Shown here in pieces: positions 19,701 through 30,486 of a DNA stretch of 36,950 bases (position 1 is the stretch's first letter; every line of letters starts with the position of its first letter). The notes beneath the pieces are model-generated. The model was not told the origin of the DNA. It did not search any database and saw nothing but the letters and a program-made list of their open reading frames with translations. Source of the DNA: Solicoccozyma terricola (lineage: Eukaryota; Basidiomycota; Tremellomycetes; Filobasidiales; Piskurozymaceae); NCBI GenBank assembly GCA_001600875.1, contig BCLD01000026.1, positions 1 through 36,950 on the forward strand. Reading direction: 5' to 3'. The position numbers and the translations under genes are program-made.

Positions 19701-21824
19701 AGGCTCAAAGAGGCCCTTTCACTTTTCGAGGAGGTCAAAGACCATCGCAACAAGGCACGCAGCATCTACGTACTGGGGGAGGTCGCTCGTCTACAATCAG
19801 AGTACGACGAGGCAAGAGCGAGGTTCATGACGGCACTCCAGTGCTTTGAGGATGTCACCGACGTGAGGGGAAAGGCAGAATGCCTCTGCAGCTTGGGTTT
19901 GGTCGCCGCTCAACAGTCAAAGTACGATGAGGCGCAAACAAGGTTCGAGAATTCGCTGCTACTCTACCAGACGGTCAGCGACGTTAAGGGACAAGCAGAC
20001 TGCCTTAAAGGTTTCGGTTACATCTCTCTTCAACGGTCAAAGTACGGCCGGGCAGAAACGAGGTTCAAGGAGGCGCTAGTGCTCTGCGAGGAAATCAACG
20101 ACAGGCAGGGAATGGCCTCGTGCCTCTACATCTTGGGCGAGGTCGCTCGTCAACAGTCCAAGTACGACGAGGCGAAAACGAGGCTCGAGGATGCGCTCGT
20201 GCTCTACGNNNNNNNNNNNNNNNNNNNNNNNNNNNNNNNNNNNNNNNNNNNNNNNNNNNNNNNNNNNNNNNNNNNNNNNNNNNNNNNNNNNNNNNNNNNN
20301 NNNNNNNNNNNNNNNNNNNNNNNNNNNNNNNNNNNNNNNNNNNNNNNNNNNNNNNNNNNNNNNNNNNNNNNNNNNNNNNNNNNNNNNNNNNNNNNNNNNN
20401 NNNNNNNNNNNNNNNNNNNNNNNNNNNNNNNNNNNNNNNNNNNNNNNNNNNNNNNNNNNNNNNNNNNNNNNNNNNNNNNNNNNNNNNNNNNNNNNNNNNN
20501 NNNNNNNNNNNNNNNNNNNNNNNNNNNNNNNNNNNNNNNNNNNNNNNNNNNNNNNNNNNNNNNNNNNNNNNNNNNNNAGGGAAAGGCCAACTGCCTCTAC
20601 AGGTTGGGCGAGGTCGCTCGTGAACAGTCCAAGTACGACGAGGCGCAAACGAGGCTCGAGGATGCGCTCGTACTCTACGAGGAGGTCAGCGACATGCAGG
20701 GAAAGGTCAACTGCCTCTACATCTTGGGCGAGGTCGCTCGTCAACAATCCAAGTACGACGAGGCGAAAACGAGGCTCGAGCATGCGCTCGTGCTCTACGA
20801 AGAGGTCAGTGACATGCAGGGAAAGGTCAACTGCCTCTACAGGTTGGGCGACGTCGATCTTGACCAATCAAAATACGACGATGCTAGAGCTAGGTTCGAG
20901 AACGCACTCCTGGTCCATCAGGATTTGAACGACAAATTGGGCAAGTCAAGCTGCATGTACGGCCTTGGCAAGGTTGCCCGGCGTCAGGCTAAGTACGACG
21001 AGGCCGGAGCGAGATTCCAGGAGGCACTACAGCTGTACGAGGACCTGGGAAGCCTGAGGGGAAAGGCAAACTGCATCTCCAGCCTGGGCATGCTCGCTCT
21101 TAACCAGGCAAAGTACGACGAGGCGAGAGAGGGGTTCAAGTGCGCTCTCGTGCTCTACGAGGAGCTCGGAGACAAGGAGGGAGAGGCGGAGTGCATCTTC
21201 GATCTGGGCGAGGTCGCTCGTCAACAGTCCAAGTACGACGAGACGCAAACAAGGCTCGAGGATGCCATCGTGCTCTACGAAGAGGTCAGCGACATGAAGG
21301 GAAAGGCCAACTGCCTCTTCAGGTTGGGCGAGGTCGCTCGTGAACAGTCCAAGTACGACGAGGCGAAAACGAGGCTCGAGCATGCGCTCGTGCTCTACGA
21401 AGAGGTCAGCGACATGCAGGGACAGGCCAACTGCCTCTACACCTTGGGCGAAGTCGATCTTGACCAGTCAAAATACGACCAGGCGAAAACGAGGCTCGAG
21501 GATGCGCTCGTGCTCTACGAAGAGGTCAGCGACACGCAGGGAAAGTCCGACTGTATCTCCAGCTTGGGCATAGTCGCCCTTAGCCAATCGAAGTACGACG
21601 AGGCGAACGCGAGGGTCGAGGATGCGCTCGTGCTTTGTGAGGGGGTCAGCGACAGGCAGGGAATGGCCTCTTGCCTCTACATCTTGGGCGAGGTCGCTCG
21701 TCAACAGTCCAAGTACGACGAGGCGCAAACAAGGCTCGAGGATGCGCTCGTGCTCTACGAAGAGGTTAGCGACCTGAAGGGAAAGGCCAACTGCCTCTAC
21801 AGGTTGGGCGAGGCAGCTCGTTAA
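16753..21824 (+). CDS. patatin-NB-ARC-TPR receptor (fungal NLR), three exons
   Basis: Exon 1, 16753-17808 (352 codons), is patatin: DGGGIRG at 40-46, nucleophile Ser82 in GTSTGG, Asp225 in YLDGGL. Intron 1 is 17809-17870 (GTACGC...CAG). Exon 2, 17871-17938, encodes a 22-residue linker. Intron 2 is 17939-18028 (GTGAGC...CAG). Exon 3 continues in frame to a stop at 21822, giving about 1,639 residues. The NB-ARC has the GRDKE entry motif (390-394), Walker A GTGGVGKT (416-423), Walker B LVLD ending at Asp504, VTMRGT and GLPLA (588-592). From about residue 884 there are some 18 TPR units. By family knowledge this is a STAND switch: TPR senses a ligand, NB-ARC oligomerises and patatin attacks lipids. 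The final TAA replaces a CAA and TPR homology continues to 21840, so the tail is clipped. An ATG is chosen at 16753 because the paralogue starts equivalently. A 369-nt assembly gap lies in the array. Confidence 0.88.
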
Positions 21825-21840
21825 CAGCCCAAGTACGGAG
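19555..21840 (+). repeat. 120-nt tandem TPR-coding array
   Basis: Forty-residue units of the form GKANCLYRLGEVAR.QSKYD EA.TRLEDALVLYEEVSD.Q repeat in exact 120-nt register. Five units precede the assembly gap and ten plus a partial unit follow it. Units in the 3' half are nearly identical at DNA level, while the first four and the block at 20870-21200 are more diverged. Variation concentrates in a few columns (EVAR/DVDL/IVAL, R/E/D before QS, Q/K before TR). Confidence 0.9.
20209..20577. other. assembly gap (369 N) inside the TPR array
   Basis: A continuous run of N flanked on both sides by TPR units. The reading frame is the same on both sides, but the length is about 9 nt short of what three whole 120-nt units would require. 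The gap size is therefore probably estimated and the true unit number unknown. Confidence 0.95.
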
Positions 21841-23167
21841 AATCCCTCGACCAGCACCAAAGAAAACCCCAGTAAACCAACGATGGGGATACGTCCAAGT
21901 GAGCGAGGAACCAGAAGAGCCAGTCCCAGGACCGACACCGACGTTCGACGATGAAGGAAGACGACGAAACCCCGGCCGCACCACCAGAAACCAACAACCC
22001 TCTCGATACGGCGATTCTTTCCTCACGTACACCGGACCAAACGCTAGGAANGCTTACCTGGCTACAGAGGTCGTCGGATGGGCACTCTCAACAGGTTTTG
22101 ACAAGGATGAACCAAGAAATGTCAATGAAGCGATGAAGGGTGGTGATGCATTTGAGTGGAAAGAAGCCATGAACAGAGAGCTAGAAAACTTGCGCGAGAA
22201 GGGTACTTGGCAAGAAGTTCGCACNCCGCCAAANAGNAAGAAAATTGGAGCAAAGTGGGTCCTAAAGATCAAACGAGATGCAGAGGGTAACATCGTCAAG
22301 TACAAGGCTAGATTGGTCGCCAAGGGATACTCGCAGGTGCCAGGAGTGGATTTTGAGGAAACCTACGCACCCGTGGGTCGCACTACATCCTTGCGCATCC
22401 TGCTTACAATTGCGGCAACCCTAGATCTCGAAGTCCTCCAAGCCGATGTTGAAGGTGCTTACCTCAATGGCAACCTTGATGTCGACATCTACATGGACTA
22501 CCCAGAAGGCATCAGACCAAAGAAAGGATGCGATGGCCTGCAACTCAAGAAGTCACTATACGGTCTAAAGCAGTCCGGACGAACTTGGTGGATCGAGATG
22601 GGAGACAAACTGGCAAAGCTCGGATTCAAACGGCTCGAATCCGACTGGGGTCTCTATGTACAACCAAGGAGCCAAAGGAATGGCNTAATCATCATCCTGG
22701 TCTACGTTGACGACTTCGTTATTGCCGGGGACTCAAAGAAGGAGCTACAAGGATTGCTGGAGAAGCTGAANGGATTCTGGAAGCTGTCGGAGATGGGTGA
22801 AGTGAGTACTATCCTGGGTATGAAAGTTACGCGCGATCGCAGCACTAGGAGGATCTGGATCACCCAACCAGCATACATCGACCGACTACTGGAACGCTTC
22901 CCGAGTCACACCAACTATCGGAACTGGGCCGCCCCAATCAGCAGGACGCCCATCGACAACGACACGCCAGCAGAGCTCACGCCATATCAAGAGATTGTCG
23001 GATGCCTACAATGGCTCGCTGGATGTACCCGACCAGATGTCAGCTATGCCGCATCACTACTGGCAAGGTACACTAACAACCCCACCGAAGCACACTGGGA
23101 AATGGCTTTACGAGCGACATCGTACCTGGCTAACACAAGGAATATTGGTTTGGAACTCGGTGGATGA
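21828..23167 (+). mobile_element. second Ty1/copia fragment (pre-RT linker and RT)
   Basis: The frame is open from about 21828, directly after the last TPR codons. It reads a Pro-rich pre-RT linker, then copia reverse transcriptase: EWKEAMNRELENL, KWVLKIKRDAEGNIVKYKARLVAKGY is present in pieces around 22250-22330, then DFEETYAPV, KSLYGLKQSGRTW and YVDD at 22702-22713. It reaches the beginning of RNase H (RPDVSYAASLLARY) and stops at 23165-23167, where repeat R2 begins. Five N bases lie inside. It differs clearly from the 6-9.6 kb copia in RT sequence, so it comes from another family. It is truncated at both ends. Confidence 0.88.
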
Positions 23168-23860
23168 CAAAAGGCTGACTGAGCACCGTTTACTCGTGAA
23201 GTCACATACCAGAGCGATCAAGTTGAACCACGTCCTCTTGCAAGGAACTCGAGACACCCGGGCTTGATAAGAGGTGTTCGTTCCCGGGTTGTTGATTAAT
23301 TAGGTGTCCAGACAGAGGAAGTTAGAAGAGCAAACAAAGCACACAACGAGAAGGGGCCGTTACCTGCAAAGCCTTTGCTCTATGACCATTGAGTGTACAA
23401 AAGTAGATAAATCAGATAGACCGATCGCATGAGCTGTTTGTGTATTTACACAGGTCCATGCAATCCAGGGATGTCCGAGCCCTCGGTACGGCCGAGAAAT
23501 CTGACCAAGATTGGAAGAAGCAGATATACCAAAGGTTTGCATGTGGATGAAAGTGGAAGAACAGGTTGCGCCTGTAAGTTGGCTGACTGCAAAAAAATCG
23601 TCGATCAATTCAGCTGAGCGGATATGCGGGCGATACTGCTCAGCAGTGAAGAATACATTTCCTTCTTATGCGCATCTAGATCTTTGCAAAAGGCTCGCTT
23701 TGCGCACAACGCAACGCTGTTGGCATTATGTTGGCGATAACGGAAGGGACACAGTGCAGATGATTCGTGCAGATATATCGCGCAGATAAATCGCGCAGAC
23801 AAATTAAATCTTGTAGACAAATCGCGCAGAAAAATCGTGCGGAGACTTGTTTATCTTGCA
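23165..23860 (-). repeat. dispersed repeat R2, copy A (reverse orientation)
   Basis: Its reverse complement aligns with 34605-35205 over most of its length. Shared stretches include CTGCACT.TGT.CCTTCCG, TTGGCTGAATTGAT-like, CGGTCTATCTGATTTATCT, CAATGGTCA, TGTTTGCTCTTCTAACTT, CTCGAGTTCC and GCTCAGT..(A/G)CCTTTT. It begins exactly at the end of the copia RT fragment. No coding sequence was recognised; it could be an LTR or a non-autonomous element. Confidence 0.75.
23754..23845 (-). repeat. 13-bp tandem units at the head of R2
   Basis: On the plus strand: GTGCAGATGATTC, GTGCAGATATATC, GCGCAGATAAATC, GCGCAGACAAATT, a spacer, GCGCAGAAAAATC, GTGCGGAGACTTG. On the R2 sense strand the unit is about CTGCGCGATTTAT. 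The same motif opens copy C (10920-11010). Confidence 0.75.
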
Positions 23861-25600
23861 AAGGGCAGTGTCGTCCTCTTTGGAACAGTGAGCAGGTGAA
23901 GATGATCTTCCGTGCCAGGAGATCTATCATTCCCTAATACCTGCATTCGTCGCTTGTCTTACTGCTCGCCCAATTTCTCGTCCTTGAGGAGGTTACAGCT
24001 TGCTTTCGAAATAGTGTGTTGGCATCACTCTCAAAGCCCACCTGAATGGAGATGCCATGTACCCAATGGGTTCAGAGAAGGTGTCGAAATTTCGCTCGAT
24101 CCATCGAAATTGAAGTAATCAAAGAAGTCAACAACGTTGACCTCCATAGGAAACAATATATGGTAACATTGTAAGTTTTGACATACAAGTCTTGTTCCTC
24201 TATTTCTTAAACCACCACCTATCCTTTGCCTCCTTGAGACATTCACATCGTCTCAGAGTTCGATTCTCGGGGCAGACAACCATTAGCTATGTCATTATTT
24301 CCGATGTCATCGTCTTTTCGTGTGATGTTGTGCATTAGTAATGATGGTGATTTCACAGAACCCCTCCCACCACAGATCTTCGGCAGCATATCCAACCACC
24401 TCATCAACGCAATCAAAAATACTCAGCTGATATAGTCTGTCAAAGTGAATTACAGTGAGACGAAAGCGGTCGGGTGACCTGTACATCCTCCTCCCTGTCG
24501 TCAACCCTTCTCCACTCAACACCGAGAGTGCTCTTTCAATCTTGACATCGTCGTTCCGACTACTTAGCCGTGAAGTGCCATTGTCAATCTCGTCTACATG
24601 ACGTCTACCCTTTCTCCGTCTCAAAAACCTCCTAGCACACCTACTCTCCACTCTCACATCTATCCAGTAACTGTTACAGCTGGGCGGTTTCTTACACACC
24701 AAGCCCCTTCTAAGAAAAAATCGCCTTTCCGACTCCACGGATTAACGACGTCTAGAAATGACCTATCAAGATTCCTCCAATCGCCATAACGTGTTCGGGA
24801 CCGCTTCACACAGGCTAATCACAGCGGGCATTGCCGTCAAGTACGTTGTGCAGTTATCTATCTCTGCTATCTGCGTGGCAAGCCCACTTTTAATCAGTGA
24901 CATAGCGCAGAATCCTCATACATCTGCTTCAGCGAATCACTTCATTGGCGCCTTTCCATTCGGTGTTCAAACCATCACCATCTCATGTTGAGGTGTTCAG
25001 TGTTCTTCTCTACAGTTCGAAAGTGAACTAACTCAGTGGGACTGTTACCGAGGACCGCAGGATAAATCCTACATGGCCAATGATTTCCCAGGTGCTCCCT
25101 TCGATTCAATGGCTCTCTGAGTTTGAGGTAGAGTTGACAGTCGAGAGCTTGTCCATCGAATACTTCATACTACAGCGTGACACGGAGAGGACATGGCGGC
25201 CAAGACCTTCTTCGTGTGATAGCTTAGCTGATCCAGGTGTGAAGCTTAGCTGGCCCAGGTTGTGCTAGTCAAGGAGTGTTGTTCCGTAACAAAAGAGGGG
25301 TGAGAGAAAAGAGACTGCAGAGAAGAGCGGTTGAGCGGTTCAATGCCCCATTCGGCTGGCTGTGGCGCCATCAAAATGTCATATTCTCAGTAAGCCGTTA
25401 AATGATATGAATGCGTTTTCATTTGATGGAAGCGTTACTGCTCGATATGCCGACAAATGTCATTTGGGCTGTTTGCAGACACATGTCCATGTGGAAAAAA
25501 CAAGCAATCGTGGGATCCTGACGATATCGACTTGCAACCTCCATGACAACGTCGATGTGGCTGCAGAGGGGGTTAGACAGGTACATCTACAAAGTGACAG
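23861..25600. other. long stretch without a supported gene
   Basis: Candidate frames at 24307-24738 (minus, 143 codons, Arg-rich), 24598-24789 (plus, 63 codons, starting MTSTLSPSQKPPSTP) and 24758-24991 (plus) overlap one another. None has a domain or matching splice sites. One could be an exon of a small gene, but I cannot choose. The region separates R2 copy A from the 3' end of the minus-strand NLR. Confidence 0.35.
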
Positions 25601-25925
25601 TTAAGGAGGAGACGACGGTCGATCAACAAAGTTGAATATCAATACTCGTCCAGAGTCGCTGCCGATCAGACCGACGAAGCCCGCACGGCCGACGAATACG
25701 GGAGATACTCCCGCGGTAGCCACAGTATATTCTTTGAATTCCAAAAAATCCATTTACCGTCCGAGCTTATTCCATGGCCTTGGCGACTTGGTCTTCGATG
25801 AACGGTATCGGTTCGCGTCGGGTCCGAAGGCGACAATGAACTATCGAGAACAACATCACCAGTATCAGAGTGGAGGCATGAGTTGGTATTATCGAACGAT
25901 ATGTTGGAGAGGGGTCTCATATCAG

Positions 25926-27215
25926 TGATGAGCGTCTGTAGGCATTGACCGCTGGCGGTCTCCCAGATCTTGATGGTCTTATCGGATGATGCCGATGCAA
26001 GAGCTTTCGAGTCGTGCGAGAAGGCAACCGAGAGGACCGAACCGCGATGCCCTTGAAGGTTCTTCAGGCATTGACCGCTGGCGATCCCCTAGATCTTGAC
26101 GGTCTTATCGAAGGATGCCGAAGCAAGAGACTTCGAGTCGTGCGAGAAGGCCACTGAGTTAACAGAATCGCGATGCCCTGCAAGTGTCCGTAGACATTGG
26201 CTGCTGCCGGTCTCCCAGATCTTGAGGGTCTTATCATACGATGCCGACGCGAGATACTTCGAGTCGTGGGAGAAGGCGACGAAGCTGACCCCGTCGCGAT
26301 GCCCTCCAAGAGTCTGTCGAGATTGACCGCTGGCGGTGTCCCAGAGCTTGACTGTCCTATCCTTCGATGCCGACGCAACATACTTCGAGTCGTGCGAGAA
26401 GGCAACCGAGTTTACTGAATCGCGATGCCCTTCAAGCGTCTGTGAGCATTGGACGCTGCCGGTCTCCCAGATCTTGACGGTCTTATCAGATGATCCCGAC
26501 GCAAGAGACTTCGAGTCGTGCGAGAAGGTGACCGAGAGGACTAAATTGCGATGGCATTCAAGCGTCCGTAGGCATTGACCGATGCCGATGTTCCAGATCT
26601 TGACTGTCCTATCGAATGAAGCCGACGCGAGAGACTTCGAGTCGTGCGAGAAGGCGACCGAGAGGACCAAATTACGATGCCCTTCCAGCGTCTGTAGGCA
26701 TTGACCGCTGCCGGTGTCCCAGATCTTACCGGTTCTATCGAATGATGCCGACACGAGATACTTCGAGTCGTGCGAGAAGGCCACTGCGAGGACCAAATTG
26801 CGATGCGCTTCAAGCGTCTGTAGACAGTGGCCGCTGCCGGTGTCACAGATCTTGACGGTCCCATAGCACGATGTCGATGCGAGACACTTCGAGTCGTATG
26901 CGAAGGCCACCGAGTTGACCGAACTGCGATACCCTGCAAGCGTCTGTATGCATTGGCCGCTGGCGCCGTGCCAGATCTTGACGGTCCCATCGTCAGATGC
27001 AGTAGCGAGATACTTCGAGTCGTGCGAGAAGGCGACCGAAAGGACCGATTTGCGATGCTCTTCAAGCGCCTGTAAGTAATGACCGCTGGCGCTGTCCCAG
27101 ATCCTGGCGGTCTTATCGTCCGATACTGACGCGAGAGACTTTGAGTCGTGGGAGAAGGCGATCGAACGGACCGAATCGCGATGCCCTTCAAGCGTCTGTA
27201 AACAGGCATAAACAG
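25926..27215 (-). repeat. ten WD40 units (126 nt each) of the broken NLR
   Basis: Ten 42-residue units of the form LQTLEGHRDSVNSVAFSHDS K.LASAS.DKTVKIW.TGSGQC in a constant 126-nt spacing. Adjacent units are very alike at DNA level. The ninth carries TAG instead of the Trp codon (26089-26091). The array is followed by the tail DMRPLSNISFDNTNSCLHSD and the closing motifs ISSDGKWI, LWLPREY and GRVLIFNF. Confidence 0.85.
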
Positions 27216-27579
27216 GAAGGCCAATGGTCTTGCATAGCCGGTTTGGTCGTAATCCATGCTTTTTCCTTGAGCTTTAACAGCTCTCTTGTCGGGCTACGGG
27301 CGGGAGTGAAGACAAGTCCTGAAGCATAGACCTGAAGTGGACTTTGCTCTATTGCCCACCTGAAATACAGAATGAATCGGCGTGTATCTCGAACGAGGTC
27401 CAATAACCGGCATTCGTGTTTTTCTCTCTGCAATAGTCTTAGTATATCTCATAGAGCAAGGTGGGACCATCGGTCAGACTCAAATGGAGTAATCCCTCCA
27501 GTTTTGTCATTGCAAGTACCCCATCGGAGATGCTTCTGAGAAGGCTGAGAGCCTCCAGCCAGTAAATACACTTTCCTCT

Positions 27580-29041
27580 TTAGAAGTGATGGACAGCGCC
27601 CTCGTCTCCGAGGTCCCCGTCGTGTTTGGGGCTTCGGCTTCTGCTGGCATCATAGAGATGGTCCACCCAGTAAATACAGGAGTAGCGTATCGCAGCCAAC
27701 ATATCTGGCTCAGGCTTCTTGACCTCATCGATGAGGAACCCCGGACTGCCTAAATCGTACATGTCGCGTCGCAGAGTCCTAGACATGGCTTCGACGGATG
27801 TCGAAAAGATCGCATGGTGCACTTCTTCCATTCCATATGGAAATAGTTCAGCTGATGTCTCGTTGAGCAAAAAGTCCTTCACGGACTGATGTACGAAATA
27901 GACGGTGCCTTCTCGAATCGTGAGAAACGAACCACAAAGCCCGACAATCTCCTCCCATGATGCAAGATCATCGGAAGCGCCCGCGTGCACCACAAAGCAC
28001 CTCAGTTCGTCCAGAGTGATCGGCCGGTAAACGATTGTCACGAAGGAAAGAACTTGCATGCAGGCTACAGCGTCGTCGGAATCATAGACTTGCTGGAACA
28101 TACGCTCGTAAAGAGGATCGAGTCCCGGGGGGAACGTATTCAACTCGTCGAGTGCCTTCCATCTTGAGGCCTTCTTCAGTTTGACAGACCGAAGCCACCC
28201 AGAGGAATGTGTCGTTTGCATTTGAGGACAGATATGTCTGGACGGCGGCTTCTGTCTTGCTGTCGTAATCCTTTAGCTCTGCCAACTCACGCACTTTATG
28301 CCCGATGTAGACGGAAACAGCATTTGACACAGACTCTGCATTCAACTCGAGACAAAGCCTTACTCTCCGCTCGGCCTTTTTGAGCCGCTCCTCGATGTTC
28401 GGCCAATTGCGACTAGAGACGATCCACTTACGCGACGAGATACAGACGAATTCTTTGCAATGAAGTCGAGAAGTTGCGGCAAGTCTTTCAGGCATTCGTC
28501 GAGTGCGTCGATAATTAGGAAGGTGCTCATCAAGTTCGGGTCCTGGAGAATGTTTGTAAGGATCTCGGACAAGGCAACCCATGCGTTCACGTCCTCGAAG
28601 AGTGCTTTGCCCGAGTGATTGTACTTCTTCCGAACGTGACGGAAGAGATTTGGCTGCTGGTCCAGGAGCAGGTAGATCAAGCTGCGCAGCACTGCCACAG
28701 AAGTACTGAATTGTCGGTCGGTGACTTGGCAGAAGAAAAAGGCCAAAAGGCCGGTTTTCGCAGCGGACTTAGCCAGCTCGTCGATAATGCCGCAGAGCAG
28801 CATCGTCTTGCCCTTTCCAGGATCTCCCTTGATCCAGAGCAGTTTGCTTTCTTGTTCGTCACGCCACTTTAGGAAGTCGGCACTGTCCAGAATCCAGCAG
28901 TACGAGTCGTGCAGCAGGCCCCCTCCGTTGTTCTCCTCGATCCGCGACTTGTCGTGCCGAGGATCACACACTCGCAAGTCCTCTAAGCATTGACGGTCCC
29001 TCTCATCCATCTTGGGGGCATTCCCGCTGTTGATCGGAGTG
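27580..29041 (-). other. NACHT domain segment of the broken NLR
   Basis: Read from 29041 downward: DRQCLEDLRVCDPRHDK-RIE, Walker A GDPGKGKT (28804-28827), SVAVLRSLIYLLLDQQP, Walker B FLIIDALDEC and then, after a frame change at about 28460, KWIVSSRNWPNIEERL. After another at about 28185, LNTFPPGLDPLYERM, then WEEIVGLCGSFLTIREGTVYFVHQSVKDFL. These are the standard order of fungal NACHT and its C-terminal helical region. Confidence 0.85.
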
Positions 29042-29092
29042 CTTGGGATTTCAGCTGAGGTTTATCAATAGTGTCAGCTGATGCAGGCTGAC

Positions 29093-30234
29093 CTCAATTC
29101 TCGTCGGAAATTCCCAGCGTCGCTTTTAGCCCCCTTGTCCTCGCTCTCTGGCGCGTGTGGAGGGGTCGACGAATGGGCTTGCTCGATCGACAGGCCTAGG
29201 TCGATGCGAAGGGTTGGGGGTGGGACAATGTTGCCAGGGCCTCTATGTCGTTCCGGAAAACTTGCTGCAAAGATGGAAGGGAAGATGCGGGACAGTGCCT
29301 CACCAAGGTCCTTATAGGTACCGTACGGCACCAAATGGATCGTCGACGGCATCTGTCCCTCCAACTTGTCATACTCTTGGTCGGTGCAGAGGTGGACATG
29401 GCGTAGGCGGGAGTAGCGACTGGAAGAGCTCGGTAAAGTGCGGATCCGAGGTAATGTCTCCGCAACCCACAAAGAGTACATACTTGTTTGGGAAGGTGTT
29501 GCGTAGATGTTGCTCCAAGCGATCGACTTGCTCCTCCCTCCCTGGCCACGTCACCCGATGCCTTCCGGAAGCGTTGTTGTCGTTCATGAGTGCCTTATAG
29601 TCCGAAGAGCCGAAGATGATGGTATAAGGCTCCCTCCAGATCCCGTGGATGTGGAGGACGTGGCCATAGCGAATCGGATCTGTGGACTCGAAGAAATCGT
29701 GGATGTTCTCGTCGGTCCAGTTGATGGAGACGAGCTCAAGGATGTCCTCAATCAGTGTGTCATAGTTTGTCGTAGCAATTCGAGCTTTTGCTTGGCAGAG
29801 TTTTCGAACGCAGTCGTAGAGCTCGTGGACAGGAAGAGTTGTGTCGCTGGTCGCTCGACGAAGGCGTGAGCTGTACTCGGTGGAGAACTTGTCGAACTGG
29901 TTGTAGAAGAGCTGTCCAAAATGGGAATCGTTCAGGAGCCGTTGGATGTCATCGGCCACACTGCCAAGGTCCCCTGCTGTTCGGTCCGGGGAGGCCAGTT
30001 TGCGCGGATTCCGTCTAAATATGTGGAGAGCCTCGGGAGCCAATTTCCAGCGTCGTCGCAAGCACTTTCCAGGAGCTGCATCCAATATGGGGCGCTTGCG
30101 GTGGCCATAGAGACCCCTGCCCCGATGATGATGACAATTGAAGAGGGTGTAGCGGCGAGTCCTGGTGCCAGGATATCACCAGCGGTTTTGAACAGATTCT
30201 TCCGTGCCTCTTCCGTGAAGCTCATGTTGCACAC
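29093..30234 (-). other. SIR2-like N-terminal domain segment of the broken NLR
   Basis: GAGVS lies at residues 38-42 from ATG 30234 (NAD-binding entry). TTNYDTLIEDIL, HIHG and FVGCGD follow in a second frame, and HLCTDQEYDKLE and LVPYGTYKDL in a third. This order matches SIR2-like domains of STAND proteins, whose family role is NAD hydrolysis. Frame changes near 29985 and 29410 break it. Confidence 0.8.
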
Positions 30235-30486
30235 AAAGATCTCACTGGGAGCGCTGCAAATCTACGCTCAAGCAAGATGAGGGCGTGTACAATAACACCC
30301 ATCGAGCTGGCCGTAGGTTTTCGTTCTCTCATTAGGAATAAACGCGGATTGAAAGTACGCCGAGGCTACTACACCTGATTCAGACAACGATTTGCAACTC
30401 GCTGTCACGGGAGCAGAGGCGAAGGAAACTGTTGGTTTTTGTTACTCATCAGCATCCGATGGCGAGCGTAGTCTTTTTGTTTTAAC
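30235..30486. other. intergenic region between divergent units
   Basis: No gene. It would hold the promoter of the minus-strand NLR. Confidence 0.4.

Larger units (their letters stand above)
25601..30234 (-). pseudogene. SIR2-NACHT-WD40 NLR, broken
   Basis: On the minus strand from ATG 30234, one gene can be followed through SIR2-like, NACHT, a conserved linker and ten WD40 units to a tail ending at TAA 25601-25603. An intron at 29042-29092 (51 nt, GTCAGC...CCCAAG, CTGAC inside) joins SIR2 to NACHT in frame. Frame changes occur near 29985, 29410, 28460, 28185, 27450, 27205 and 25668; stops lie at 27580-27582, about 27465 and 26089-26091. The shifts alternate in sign, so the frame keeps returning. 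By family knowledge SIR2 would consume NAD, NACHT switch and WD40 sense. Here no full-length product is possible unless some breaks are base-calling errors or unrecognised introns. It resembles Pezizomycotina NLRs, for example in the motif GDPGKGKT. Confidence 0.85.

Noticed and set aside
19555..21840. Regular tandem repeats that could suggest a CRISPR array or a satellite
   Set aside because: The 120-nt units encode TPRs in one open frame with no unique spacers; the organism is a fungus.
20076..21938. Long minus-strand frames (for example 20076-20867 and 21468-21938) with repeats such as LRLVVLGLLTSDLAQ
   Set aside because: They are antisense readings of the 120-nt TPR array; the sense frame has the motifs and splice context.
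26541..27257. Minus-strand 238-codon frame with Arg/Ser-rich repeats
   Set aside because: An out-of-frame reading of the WD40 array, with no WD40 motifs in that frame.
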